From: Candidatus Hadarchaeales archaeon
GTDB lineage: Archaea > Hadarchaeota > Hadarchaeia > Hadarchaeales > WYZ-LMO6
Length of the DNA: 64,000 nt
Assembly (NCBI GenBank): GCA_038736355.1
Contig: JAVYML010000003.1
Span: forward strand, 248,001 to 312,000
Direction of reading: 5' to 3'
A model generated the notes under the pieces. It did not search any database and was not told where the DNA came from. It saw only the letters and a list, made by a program, of their open reading frames with translations. Made by a program: the position numbers and the translations under genes. Positions 41,177-49,527 of the stretch are shown here, one piece after another (positions within the stretch are counted from its first letter, which is position 1; each line of letters starts with the position of its first letter).

Positions 41177-42346
41177 TTGGTGAAGAGGATCCTCCTCTGC
41201 CTCACGGGCAGTGCTGCCATCATGAGGGGACCGGAACTGGCCAGGGAATTCATCAGGGAAGGGGCAGAGGTAAGGGTGGTGATGAGCCCCAGTGCCTCCC
41301 AACTCCTTTCCCCCATCCTCATGCACTGGGCCACAGGCAGGGAAGTGGTGACCTCCCTCACGGGTGAAATCGAACACATCAAGCTCTCGGAGTGGGCGGA
41401 TGCAGTAGTAGTGGCTCCCGCCACTGCAAGCACGATCGGGAAGCTCGCCTGGGGAATAGCCGATACCCCCGTTACGGCCACGGTCCTTTCTTCGCTGGGA
41501 CTGGGCAAACCCGTTTTCTTGGCACCCGCCATGCATGCCTCCCTGTTCTTCAACGGTCCGGTGCAGGAGAGCCTGAAGAGGTTGGAGGAAAAGGGCATCA
41601 CCGTGATAGGACCCGTTCTGTTGGAGGGAAGGGCAAAGATGGCCGAAACGAGGGAAATCGTTCTAAGGGTCATGTTTTACCGTCCCCCCGACATGAAGGG
41701 GTTGAGGGTAGCCGTCACGGCCGGTCCCACGCTGGAACCCATAGACAAGGTGAAGATGATCACCAACCTCAGCTCTGGGAAGATGGGGATAGCCCTAGCT
41801 AGGATGGCCTCCCTGCGTGGGGCTGAGGTAACCCTCATCTACGGTCCAGGCACGGAAAGCCCGCCGGAGGGGATAAGGGTGGTGAGGGTGAGGACTACCC
41901 AAGAGATGAAGGAAGCCTTGGAGAAGGAGGTGGAAAAGGGGGTGGACGTGGTGATAGCGGCGGCGGCCGCTCAAGATCTCATGGTCGAAAGACCTTTTGA
42001 GAGGAAACTCAGGAGCGTGGAAACCGTGGAACTCAGGTTGGTTCCTGCACCGAGGGTGGCGGATGGTGTGAAGCGTCTCCGTCCCCACCTCTTACTGGTA
42101 GGGTTCAAGGCGGAACATGGGGTCTCTGAAGAAGAGCTGATTTCCAGAGCGAAGGAGAAACTGGAGGCCGGTTTTGACTTAGTAGTAGCCAACGATCTCT
42201 CCCGCCCGGGAGCTGGTTTCGGTGAAGATACCAATGAGGTGATACTGATACACCGATCGGGGATGGAAAGGCTGAAGGGCAGGAAGGAAGAAGTTGCCCA
42301 TCGGATCCTCGATTTGGTTCTCCAGCTGAAGAAAAGCCGGGGTTAG
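41177..42346 (+). CDS. coaBC: Phosphopantothenoylcysteine decarboxylase/phosphopantothenate-cysteine ligase
   Basis: A 389-residue bifunctional CoA-synthesis enzyme. The FMN-dependent CoaC half (1-180) has LCLTGSAAIMRGPELAREF, VVVAPATASTIGKLAWGIAD and LAPAMHASLFFN; the CoaB half (185-389) has VAVTAGPTLEPIDKVKMITN-type segment near 180, then SSGKMGIALARMA and VVANDLSRPGAGFGEDTNEV. It starts at TTG 41177 or GTG 41180, 10 bp after coaD. Gene order agrees with CoA synthesis. Confidence 0.93.
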   Translation: MVKRILLCLTGSAAIMRGPELAREFIREGAEVRVVMSPSASQLLSPILMHWATGREVVTSLTGEIEHIKLSEWADAVVVAPATASTIGKLAWGIADTPVTATVLSSLGLGKPVFLAPAMHASLFFNGPVQESLKRLEEKGITVIGPVLLEGRAKMAETREIVLRVMFYRPPDMKGLRVAVTAGPTLEPIDKVKMITNLSSGKMGIALARMASLRGAEVTLIYGPGTESPPEGIRVVRVRTTQEMKEALEKEVEKGVDVVIAAAAAQDLMVERPFERKLRSVETVELRLVPAPRVADGVKRLRPHLLLVGFKAEHGVSEEELISRAKEKLEAGFDLVVANDLSRPGAGFGEDTNEVILIHRSGMERLKGRKEEVAHRILDLVLQLKKSRG

Positions 42347-42356
42347 GAGAATTCGA

Positions 42357-43256
42357 ATGGAAGGGGAACTCAGGGCCTTCGTTCCCGCCCACCTCTCCGG
42401 GTTTTTCGAGGTGTGCCCTTCTCCCAGACCGGAAAGAATGGGCTCTAGGAACGGGGGACCCTGCCTGGAGGTGGGTGTTCTAACGAAGGTGAGATTGGAA
42501 GAGGGGAAGGGAGTAGAAATCTTTATTGACGGGAAGAAAACGGAAGCCAAAACGAGCTCGTACGTAGCCAGGTCTTTCTTGGGAGATACGGAGGAGGAGT
42601 TCCATTTGAGGGTCGAACATCATCTACAGGTCCCCATGGGGGCGGGTTATGGAGCCAGCGGGGCGGGGGCTTTGGGTATGGCACTAGCCCTTTCCAAATG
42701 GCTGAGAATAAGGGCATGGAAAAGGGAGGCCATAAGAATGGCCCACGTGGCCGAAATCAGGAATCTCACTGGCCTTGGGGATGTAGGTGCCCAGGCAAAA
42801 GGCGGGCTGGTGATAGGGGTAAGACCAGGGGCCCCTCCATATGGCTCTTGGAGGAAGATCGCCGTACCAAAGGGAATGTGGGTGGTTTCCTGCACCCTAG
42901 GAGGAATAAGCACCAAGGAAATACTCTCCAATCCAGAGATGAAGGACCGGGCGCGTTCTCTGGGAAAAAAAGCCGTGGAAAGGGTTCTAGCCCATCCAAG
43001 CGTGAGAACTTTTCTTGAAGCCTCTCTGGAATTCGCCGAAGGTTTGGGTCTCATGGATGGAGAGCTGAGGGAGATGGTGGAACTCTTCAAGAAATTTGGA
43101 GCGATAGGGGCAAGCCAAACGATGCTGGGAAGGGGGGTTTTCGGCTTCTTTCCCGAAGAAAGCCTGGAAAAGGGGGTGGAGGAGCTTTCGGCCTCTTTGG
43201 GAAAGGGAATGCTGATCAAGAGTAGGGTTAGTGCGCGGGGTGCTCACCTTCTCTAA
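42357..43256 (+). CDS. pok: Pantoate kinase (archaeal CoA pathway)
   Basis: A 299-residue GHMP-family kinase. It has FVPAHLSGFFEV near 8, and the phosphate-binding loop VPMGAGYGASGAGALGMALAL near 92 (GxGxxxSxA), then EIRNLTGLGDVGAQAKGG near 132. In archaea, pantoate kinase and phosphopantothenate synthetase replace bacterial PanC and CoaA; the synthetase is not in the window. It ends the long plus-strand operon, overlapping the nitroreductase (-) by 4 bp. Confidence 0.9.
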   Translation: MEGELRAFVPAHLSGFFEVCPSPRPERMGSRNGGPCLEVGVLTKVRLEEGKGVEIFIDGKKTEAKTSSYVARSFLGDTEEEFHLRVEHHLQVPMGAGYGASGAGALGMALALSKWLRIRAWKREAIRMAHVAEIRNLTGLGDVGAQAKGGLVIGVRPGAPPYGSWRKIAVPKGMWVVSCTLGGISTKEILSNPEMKDRARSLGKKAVERVLAHPSVRTFLEASLEFAEGLGLMDGELREMVELFKKFGAIGASQTMLGRGVFGFFPEESLEKGVEELSASLGKGMLIKSRVSARGAHLL

Positions 43257-43771
43257 TACCTTTCCCTATGCACGATTTCTTCCAGGGGTCTGCGGGGGGG
43301 TGCTTCAGGTTTCTCGGCACTCCTTCCGATGGGAACGATGGCTAAGGGGCGTATGCCTGGGGGGAGGTGGAGAACCCTGGCCACCTCATCCTCGGAGAAG
43401 GCTCCCACCCAGCAGGTCCCATATCCCAAGCTAGTGGCCGCCAAGAGGAGGTTTTGGGTAGCAGCGGCCGTATCCTGCACGTAAAAGAGTTCACCCCTCC
43501 TTCCGTACCTCCCTACCGTTCTCTCCACATCCGCACATATCACCACTACCACCGGTGCTTCCCCTATGAAGGGTTGACCAAAGGCAGCCTCCATCACTTC
43601 CTCCTTTATCCTCTGATCCTTCACCACCACCAGTTCAAGCGGCTGACAGTTGCCGGCGGAAGGGGCCCAGGCGGCTGCCTCCAGCATCTTTCTCAAATCC
43701 TCTTCCGGAATGGGGTCGGGCTTGAAACTCCTTATACTCCTCCTCTTCCTTATGGCCTCGAGTGTATCCAT
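43253..43771 (-). CDS. Nitroreductase family protein
   Basis: A 172-residue FMN-dependent nitroreductase-fold protein. Typical parts are AIRKRRSIRSFKPDPIPEEDL (5-25), EAAAWAPSAGNCQPLELVVV (31-50), and TAAATQNLLLAATSLGYGTCWVGAF (near 108-132). Its natural substrate is unknown; the family reduces quinones, nitro compounds or flavin partners. ATG 43771 has GGAG beside it; TTG 43777 would add two residues. The end converges with pok. Confidence 0.9.
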   Translation of the reverse strand: MDTLEAIRKRRSIRSFKPDPIPEEDLRKMLEAAAWAPSAGNCQPLELVVVKDQRIKEEVMEAAFGQPFIGEAPVVVVICADVERTVGRYGRRGELFYVQDTAAATQNLLLAATSLGYGTCWVGAFSEDEVARVLHLPPGIRPLAIVPIGRSAEKPEAPPRRPLEEIVHRERY

Positions 43772-43809
43772 CTCCAATTTTAAGTCTTCTGTAGAAAAAA
43801 GGATTGGGT

Positions 43810-44055
43810 ATGGCAGAAAACGAAGTGGATTGGATAGCCTCCAAAGCTCTAGAATTTCTCATGGACAAAATCAGGGATGGCCCCCTCTCGAAGCAAGATA
43901 TAGAAATGGCCTTCGACATCTTTGCCAGACCCAGACTGCAAAGGTTGAGGTTATCGGATTTTGAAAGGAGACAGGTGGAAGATCAGATCATGGCCAGGCT
44001 AGAAGAGAGGGTCAAACAGATGAACCTGGAACACTGGGGAAGGAGCGAGCTCTAG
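43810..44055 (+). CDS. Small helical protein of unknown function
   Basis: An 81-residue acidic helical protein, not recognised: WIASKALEFLMDKIRDGPLSKQ continues into a region rich in Arg and Glu (RLRLSDFERRQVEDQIMARLEERV). There are no cysteines and no membrane segment. ATG 43810 is preceded by AAAGGATTGGG; TTG 43804 adds two residues. Its stop shares the CTAG palindrome with the stop of a small membrane gene on the other strand. Confidence 0.5.
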   Translation: MAENEVDWIASKALEFLMDKIRDGPLSKQDIEMAFDIFARPRLQRLRLSDFERRQVEDQIMARLEERVKQMNLEHWGRSEL

Positions 44056-44231
44056 AGCCGGACCAGGCCGTAGAGGGCTAAGAGGCAGAGGAAAGTGATG
44101 AGGAACATTCCAACCGCCCATTTTTTTGCCTCGGCCCTCACGCAAATATAACCGAAGAAGCCCGAACCCACTGCTGTCAGTACTAAGATGATTCCCAGCA
44201 GGATTTTCCCCACTGTTATTAGAGCCGACAT
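44052..44231 (-). CDS. Small two-helix membrane protein, 59 residues
   Basis: An open frame of 60 codons on the minus strand between two plus-strand genes. It starts MSALITVGKILLGIILVLTA, continues with a short turn (GYICVRAEAKKW) and a second hydrophobic helix (VGMFLITFLCLLALYGLV). The two evenly spaced membrane helices with a positive loop make it more likely to be real than chance. The stop (TAG, plus-strand CTA 44052-44054) shares CTAG with the neighbouring gene. No family recognised. Confidence 0.6.
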   Translation of the reverse strand: MSALITVGKILLGIILVLTAVGSGFFGYICVRAEAKKWAVGMFLITFLCLLALYGLVRL

Positions 44232-44307
44232 CGGCTTATTTTATGAACCCAACTTTTAATCCTATCGTCTCGATAAGGTTAAACGACCTTCCTTCAGAGG
44301 GAAAAGG

Positions 44308-44580
44308 ATGATAGAAAAAGCCGTGGAATGGCTGGTAGAGGATGAGGAAGCCAGGAGGATCTTCCTGGCCCTCAGGGACACAGAGGGGGAAATATCGGCC
44401 TTAGAGCTCTTCAAGCTCCTTTCCAAACCCGAAAGCTGGATATTGAGATGTATCCTGGAAAGGATGATGGATTATGGCATCCTGGGCAGAAATCCTAACG
44501 GCAAGTTCTATCTTACAGAAAATGGAAAAAAGCTGGTGGAATTGGAGAAATCCCTAGGAGAGGTGAAGAAGATAGGTTGA
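44308..44580 (+). CDS. Winged-helix DNA-binding domain protein
   Basis: A 90-residue wHTH protein. Helices span SALELFKLLSKPESWILRCILERMMD (about 31-56), and the wing is in GRNPNGKFYLTENGKKLVELE. The pattern is that of archaeal one-domain MarR/ArsR-like regulators or B-block-like domains; no ligand pocket is evident. GGGAAAAGG precedes ATG 44308. It is co-directional with the hypothetical gene at 43810 and convergent with the LSm gene, with no gap. Confidence 0.7.
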   Translation: MIEKAVEWLVEDEEARRIFLALRDTEGEISALELFKLLSKPESWILRCILERMMDYGILGRNPNGKFYLTENGKKLVELEKSLGEVKKIG

Positions 44581-44793
44581 CTAAACCTCCACTATCCTGA
44601 TGTTTCCCCCCTTCAGGAAAAGGAACTTGTGTTTTCTCACGAGCTTCTGATCCCAATACTCCTCCGCTTCTTCCAGCACCAAGTTCTGGTGCTCATCGCA
44701 CGTCCTCAAGACTCCTTTTATTTCCCTCCCATCCCGGGCAAAAACCCGGATGGTAGATCCTATCCTTTTTCCCAGCTCCAAAACCTCAGCCAT
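44581..44793 (-). CDS. Sm-like RNA-binding protein (LSm/SmAP)
   Basis: A 70-residue archaeal LSm protein. Sm1 motif strands are in GSTIRVFARDGREIKGVLRTCDEHQNLVLEEAEEYW, and Sm2 is KFLFLKGGNIRIVEV (residues 56-70). The RNA-binding loop usually has KGG-N-V, and here KGGNIR is seen. SmAPs form a heptamer or hexamer ring on U-rich RNA. Divergent from ku across 37 bp, so both promoters share that space. Confidence 0.92.
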   Translation of the reverse strand: MAEVLELGKRIGSTIRVFARDGREIKGVLRTCDEHQNLVLEEAEEYWDQKLVRKHKFLFLKGGNIRIVEV

Positions 44794-44830
44794 CTGTTCC
44801 TATAAGTTGCTAGGACTTAAAGGATAATGG

Positions 44831-45622
44831 ATGCCCAAGGCCATCTTCGCGGGGAGTCTTTCCTTCGGCCTCGTAAACCTTCCCATCAAGCTTTATCCCG
44901 CCACGAAAGCCAGGGGGACGGCTCTCCGTACCCTCCACTCCTCCTGTCACACACCCCTCCAACACAAGAGGTGGTGCCCACGCTGCGAAAAGGAGGTGCC
45001 CCTGGAAGAGGTGGAGTATGGCTTCGAACTCTCCAAAACTAGGATTGTTCCCCTCAAGGAGGAGGAACTCCTCGGTATCCAGCCCAAGAAGGCCAAAACC
45101 ATAGAAATCTTCACCTTCGTCGATCCCGCTTCCATCGATCCCCTCTATCCAGAGGCCCACTATCACGTAGTACCCCAAGAAGGAGGAGAAAGGGCCTTCG
45201 CCCTCCTCAGGGAGATCCTCTCCCTCACAAACAAAGTGGGGGTGGGAAAGATGACCATGAGGGCCAGGGAATACGTGGTGGTCCTCAGACCCTACAGGCA
45301 GGGTCTGCTCCTCTCCACCCTCCACTACCAGAGCGAACTCGTGGACCCCTCGGAGCTGAAGGAACTCCAGCACCTTCCCCTTCCCACCGAAAAGGAAAGG
45401 GAGCTGGCCAGGATGTTGGTGGAGCACCTGAGCGGTGATTTCAAGCCCGAGGAATACAAGGACACCTACAAGGAGGCCCTCATGGAGTTGGTGAAGAGGA
45501 AAATGGAAGGTGAACCCCTTCCCGTGATGAGGGAGGAGAAGAAGGAGGCTCCAATGGACCTCATGAAGGCCTTGGAAGCCAGCTTGGCTGCGGCCAGGGA
45601 AAGGAAGAAGGCGAGTGGCTGA
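44831..45622 (+). CDS. ku: Ku homodimer protein (bacterial-type NHEJ)
   Basis: A 263-residue Ku-family protein beginning PKAIFAGSLSFGLVNLPIKLY, the canonical bacterial Ku N-terminus. A C-x(2)-C pair appears in RWCPRCEKEV near 50, and the core follows with VGVGKMTMRAREYVVVLRPY near 135. The C-terminus has EHLSGDFKPEEYKDTYKEALMEL. Ku binds DNA ends and recruits a ligase; here the adjacent gene encodes an ATP-dependent ligase 2 bp downstream. NHEJ genes are rare in archaea, so transfer from bacteria is likely, although codon use looks like that of the neighbours. Confidence 0.93.
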   Translation: MPKAIFAGSLSFGLVNLPIKLYPATKARGTALRTLHSSCHTPLQHKRWCPRCEKEVPLEEVEYGFELSKTRIVPLKEEELLGIQPKKAKTIEIFTFVDPASIDPLYPEAHYHVVPQEGGERAFALLREILSLTNKVGVGKMTMRAREYVVVLRPYRQGLLLSTLHYQSELVDPSELKELQHLPLPTEKERELARMLVEHLSGDFKPEEYKDTYKEALMELVKRKMEGEPLPVMREEKKEAPMDLMKALEASLAAARERKKASG

Positions 45623-45624
45623 CC

Positions 45625-46584
45625 ATGGGTCTGCCCATCCTGAAACCCATGCTTGCCAAAATGGGTTCCCCCTCAGACCTCAAGAGGAAAAACTTCATTT
45701 GGGAACCCAAGCTTGACGGAACGAGGGCCCTGGTCTATCGGGAAGGGGAAAAGGTGGGCTTTTTGAACAGGAGGGGCAAGTGGATAGAATATAGGTATCC
45801 GGAGCTTTCCTCCCTATCCTCCCATCTCCTATCCGATCCCTGTCTGCTGGATGGGGAAATAGTGGTTTTCGGGGAAAACGGTCTTCCGAATTTCCCCCTC
45901 CTCCAAGAAAGGGAACACCAGGAAAATCCCTTCAGGATAGAATTCCTCTCCCGTCTTCATCCTGCCACGCTGGTAGTCTTCGATCTCCTCATCAAGGGAA
46001 GGGAAGAGCTCTTTTCCTTACCCCTTCTGGAAAGGAAGAAATTGCTCTCCGAAACCGTTCAAGAGGGGGAGAGGATCAAGCTCTGCCTCTACACCAAGCA
46101 GGGGGAGGACCTTTGGGAAAGTGTGAAGAAGATGGGGCTGGAGGGGGTAATGGGAAAGAGGGAAGATTCCCCCTATCGACCGGGCGTGAGGAGTCCGGAT
46201 TGGCTCAAGTTAAAAACCACGAAGACCCTGGACGCCATCATCTTAGGATATACCCCGGGGGAGGGACAGAGGGCCCCTTACTTTGGGGCTTTGGCCCTGG
46301 GTGCCTATCATGGGGGTAAGCTCGTTTTCCTTGGAAAGGTGGGAACGGGCTTCGACACCAGGCTCATGGAGGAACTCACCCCCCTCCTCAAACAGCTGGA
46401 GAGGAGGGAGAGACCCGTCGAGGAAGAGCCTCCTTACGAGGTAAAGTGGGTGGAACCCAAGCTCGTTTGTGAGGTGAAGTATCTTGAAATCACCGAAGAC
46501 CTCAAGCTCAGGGCGCCTTCCTTCGTCAGGATGAAGGAAAAGGACCCACAGGAATGTGAACTGGAACTCGAGGTAAAAACTTAA
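45625..46584 (+). CDS. ATP-dependent DNA ligase, LigD-like (NHEJ)
   Basis: A 319-residue ligase with the adenylation lysine in FIWEPKLDGTRALVYREG near 30 (K in KLDG), LLDGEIVVFGENGLPNF near 76, LVVFDLLIKGRE near 117 and GVMGKREDSPYRPGVRSPDWLKLKT near 174. The C-terminal OB domain ends at residue 319. It matches the ligase domain of LigD or stand-alone bacterial NHEJ ligases and lacks the polymerase (PolDom) and phosphoesterase domains. Gene order ku-lig with 2-bp spacing fits a two-gene NHEJ operon. Confidence 0.92.
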   Translation: MGLPILKPMLAKMGSPSDLKRKNFIWEPKLDGTRALVYREGEKVGFLNRRGKWIEYRYPELSSLSSHLLSDPCLLDGEIVVFGENGLPNFPLLQEREHQENPFRIEFLSRLHPATLVVFDLLIKGREELFSLPLLERKKLLSETVQEGERIKLCLYTKQGEDLWESVKKMGLEGVMGKREDSPYRPGVRSPDWLKLKTTKTLDAIILGYTPGEGQRAPYFGALALGAYHGGKLVFLGKVGTGFDTRLMEELTPLLKQLERRERPVEEEPPYEVKWVEPKLVCEVKYLEITEDLKLRAPSFVRMKEKDPQECELELEVKT

Positions 46585-46606
46585 GGTAAAGCTTCCATTT
46601 TTATTC

Positions 46607-46678
46607 GGGCCCATAGCTCAGCGGTAGAGCGCCCGCTTCGCAGGCGGGAGGTCGCGGGTTCGAATCCCGCTGGGTCCA
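46607..46678 (+). tRNA. tRNA-Ala (CGC anticodon)
   Basis: A 72-nt tRNA. Acceptor GGGCCCA pairs with TGGGTCC, including one G-T pair; D stem GCTC/GAGC; anticodon stem CCCGC/GCGGG with loop TTCGCAG gives anticodon CGC; T arm GCGGG-TTCGAAT-CCCGC. CCA is encoded (46679-46681). It lies just after the ligase gene and before a decayed PIN gene. Confidence 0.93.
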
Positions 46679-46688
46679 CCACCTTAAC

Positions 46689-46990
46689 TCACACAAGTTC
46701 GTCCAGCACCCTCCAGCTAACGAACCCGCTGCTCTGTTCCTTCCTCCTTACTCCCAGATAATCCCCGAACTTCAGAGGTGGCTATGATATCAGGTAGTCC
46801 ACTCTCCCCATATGGCGCAGTTGAGGAGCTTGTTGTCATCTAGATCCTCCATGAGCAATGGAAGTTCCTCCCACACTCCTCCTCCGCCTCCCTAGGAGCC
46901 TCTTCACCTTCGACCAGAACTCCACTCGCAATCCACCCTCCGAAGCATTCTTCTCTAGATACCTCGGGTTCCCCTTAAATTCTGGCTCGA
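46689..46990 (-). pseudogene. Decayed PIN-domain nuclease/toxin gene
   Basis: Reading the minus strand from about 46990, fragments in changing frames match a PIN domain of the putative-toxin type: EPEFKGNPRYLEKN, then (after a frame shift) DLDDNKLLNCAIWG, then (second shift) RVDYLIS, an in-frame stop, and LKFGDYLGVR...SWRVLDEL before TGA 46689-46691. The DDNKLLNCA block is the acidic core of the domain, and the YLIS-x-LKFGDYLGV part fits its end. The N-terminal half is absent, replaced by the thiolase start at 47007. No antitoxin is visible. Confidence 0.65.
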
Positions 46991-47006
46991 AGAGAAAACT
47001 GGGGGA

Positions 47007-48245
47007 ATGACAGGACTCAGGGAAGTCGTGGTGGTGGAAGCCGTCCGCACCCCCACAGGAAAGTCGGGATGGGCAGGAATGGGGAAAAGAGGGATTTTCT
47101 CGGAGGTTTCTTCCCAGTATCTGCTTGCCGTGGTCCTGCGCGGTTTGGTGGAGAAGGTGAAAAAGAGGTGTTCTGCCTTCGACGAAAGGGAAATAGAGGA
47201 TGTGGCCGTAGGGTGTCTCAGCCAAATAGGAGAGCAAGGATTGAACCTCGGCAGACTGGGGGTAATAGCCGCGGACCTCCCGCTGGAAACGGCGGGTTGG
47301 ACGGTGAATCGGTATTGCAACGCCGGTCTACAGGCCATCAATTCTCAGGCCCAGGCCCTCATGGCGGGCTGTGGGGAAATAGCCATAGCCGCTGGAGTGG
47401 AACTCATGAGTCGCTATCCCATAGGATCCGATCTGGAGGCTGCCCTGAAGGCCGATTTCCCCGTTTCTTTCCATCCAAGAGTGGAGGAAAGGGGTGCTCT
47501 ACAAGTAATGGGGGTCTGCGCGGAGCTGGTAGCTGAAAAGTACGGGCTAACAAGGGAGGACCAAGATCTCTTCGCCCTGTGGAGTCATCAAAAAGCGGTG
47601 AAGGCGATGAGGGAAAGGGAATGGTATGAGAAGAGAGTAATCCCGGTAGAGGTGGAGAGGGGGGAAGAAAAGATAAGGGTTGAGAAGGACGAACCGCCTA
47701 GGACCATTTCTTTGGATGATCCAGCCACGGCTTACGAACGCCTTAAGGCCCTTCCTCCCAGGTTCAAGGAGAACGGCACGGTTACCGCCGGAAACTCCTC
47801 CGCCATAGCGGATGGGGCGGCAGCGGTGATGCTGATGACCTTGGAAAAAGCGGATGAACTGGGGCTCAAACCCCTCGCCAAAATAAAGTCCATGGCCGTA
47901 GCAGGCGACGATCCCGTTAGTATGCTATTGGGACCCATTCCCGCTATGCGTAAGGCGCTGGCCCGGGCCGGCCTGAGGATGGAGGAGGTGGAAGTGTGGG
48001 AGCCCAACGAGGCCTTTGCCTCCCCCGTGTTGGCCTTCTGCAGGGAGTTCGGAGTACCCTTCGATGACCCCCGCATCAATCCCACAGGAGGAGCCATAGC
48101 CATAGGGCATCCCATAGGATGCAGCGGGGTTCTCTACTTTACGGAAATGGTTCACTGGATGGCCCGTCATCGTCTCAGGTATGGATTACAAACCATGTGC
48201 GGGGGAGGAGGGGTGGGAATAGCAACGGTAGTGGAGGGGATGTAG
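47007..48245 (+). CDS. Acetyl-CoA C-acyltransferase (thiolase)
   Basis: A 412-residue thiolase, of the degradative FadA-like group. Cys nucleophile: TVNRYCNAGLQAINSQAQAL near 98; catalytic His: AIAIGHPIGCSGVLYF near 365; second Cys: TMCGGGGVGIATV near 399. It begins MTGLREVVVVEAVRTPTGKS. Such enzymes cleave 3-ketoacyl-CoA into acetyl-CoA and a shorter acyl-CoA. It lies next to hydrogenase genes, but converges with them (2-bp gap), so it is a separate unit. Confidence 0.92.
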   Translation: MTGLREVVVVEAVRTPTGKSGWAGMGKRGIFSEVSSQYLLAVVLRGLVEKVKKRCSAFDEREIEDVAVGCLSQIGEQGLNLGRLGVIAADLPLETAGWTVNRYCNAGLQAINSQAQALMAGCGEIAIAAGVELMSRYPIGSDLEAALKADFPVSFHPRVEERGALQVMGVCAELVAEKYGLTREDQDLFALWSHQKAVKAMREREWYEKRVIPVEVERGEEKIRVEKDEPPRTISLDDPATAYERLKALPPRFKENGTVTAGNSSAIADGAAAVMLMTLEKADELGLKPLAKIKSMAVAGDDPVSMLLGPIPAMRKALARAGLRMEEVEVWEPNEAFASPVLAFCREFGVPFDDPRINPTGGAIAIGHPIGCSGVLYFTEMVHWMARHRLRYGLQTMCGGGGVGIATVVEGM

Positions 48246-48246
48246 T

Positions 48247-49527
48247 TCAGATCCTCTTTATCCTCACCAGGTGGGTAGCACAGGAAATACAAGGATCGTA
48301 TGCCCTGGCGATCATCTCCAGAGTCCTTTCGAGCTCCTTCGGGTTCTTCACGAGCTTGGGGGCTGCCACCCTGAAGTCCTTATCGACGTTGGCGGCGTTC
48401 ATGGCGGTTGGTGTGATCACATCCGCCCATACGACCCTTCCCTTGGCATCGAACTTGTAAGAGTGTATCAGGATGCCCCTAGGAGCCTCCACGGAAGCCG
48501 TTCCCGTCCCCGCCTTTGGCTTTACCTCCACCGGTTCCTCTTTCTTCAGTCCAAGGCTGAGGAGCTCCTCCACATCGGAGATGCAGCGGTCCACGCTGTG
48601 GACCAACTCTAGGGCCTGGGCCAAGTTGTTGGAAAGGGAGTTTTGATAATCCAGCTTGTCCTTGTGTTGCTTGAAAAGCTCCTTTGCCTCTCCCTCCAGC
48701 CTTTCTCCGAAGAGTCTAATCCTGGCCAAAGCCCCCACCATAAAGGGCTTACCCTTGTAGGAGGAATGCTTGGCCCTGGAATGCTTCACCGTGGTCTCCT
48801 TGATGTACTTTCGATAGTCATGCACATCCCAGCTCTCCCCATCCGAAGCCACATGCCTCTCTCCGAAGTATCCGAACCTTTTACCGGGATCCAAAGCGAT
48901 GAAAGTATTCTCCGATCTCGGTGCCTCTGGAAGCTCGAAGGAGGAAAAGAGCTTCACGGAAAGAAGGGCGAACTCCCTTGTGAGCTGCATGGCTTCTTTG
49001 ATCCTCTCCAGGTCCTTCTCCGAGGGAATGGTGGCGAAACCTCCCACCCTTTCGTTCATTCCATGAACTTCCCTCCCGGTGAGGATGTTGTGGACCAAGT
49101 TTCCTGCCTTCTTAAGTTGTAAAGCCCCTTTCACCTCCCTCGGATACTTCTGTGCCATGTGCACCACGCTGGGGAAACCGAGGAAGTCGGGGAGGGCCAA
49201 GGCAAACACGTGAAGGGCGTGGCTTTCCACCATTTCTCCGTGGATGAGCAGGTCCCTCAGGAGCTCGGTTTGCCTCGAAACCTTCACCCCTAAGGCATCC
49301 TCCACCGCCTTGATGGAAGCCATGCTGTGGGCGCAGGTACAGATGGCACAGATCCTCCTCATCACGTCAGGGACCTTCTCGTAGTGCATTCCCCTGATGA
49401 AGGACTCGAAGAACCTTGGACCCTCGAAGAGGTTGAACTTCACTTCCCTTACCTGGTCCCCTTCGATTTCGACCTCGATTCCACCTTCCCCTTCCACCCT
49501 AGCTAGTGGTTCCACTTCTATCTTCAT
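48247..49527 (-). CDS. hydA: [NiFe]-hydrogenase large subunit (alpha, group 3b-like)
   Basis: A 426-residue catalytic subunit. The nickel-iron ligands are in RRICAICTCAHSMAS (C60 and C63) and near the C-terminus in DPCISCATH (C413 and C416). After His419 only a short tail (LVRIKRI) remains, the peptide usually removed by a maturation protease. Group 3b enzymes (sulfhydrogenases) use NAD(P)H or act bidirectionally. The gene is the last of hydBGDA (minus strand, 4-bp overlap with hydD), the order in Pyrococcus. Confidence 0.92.
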   Translation of the reverse strand: MKIEVEPLARVEGEGGIEVEIEGDQVREVKFNLFEGPRFFESFIRGMHYEKVPDVMRRICAICTCAHSMASIKAVEDALGVKVSRQTELLRDLLIHGEMVESHALHVFALALPDFLGFPSVVHMAQKYPREVKGALQLKKAGNLVHNILTGREVHGMNERVGGFATIPSEKDLERIKEAMQLTREFALLSVKLFSSFELPEAPRSENTFIALDPGKRFGYFGERHVASDGESWDVHDYRKYIKETTVKHSRAKHSSYKGKPFMVGALARIRLFGERLEGEAKELFKQHKDKLDYQNSLSNNLAQALELVHSVDRCISDVEELLSLGLKKEEPVEVKPKAGTGTASVEAPRGILIHSYKFDAKGRVVWADVITPTAMNAANVDKDFRVAAPKLVKNPKELERTLEMIARAYDPCISCATHLVRIKRI

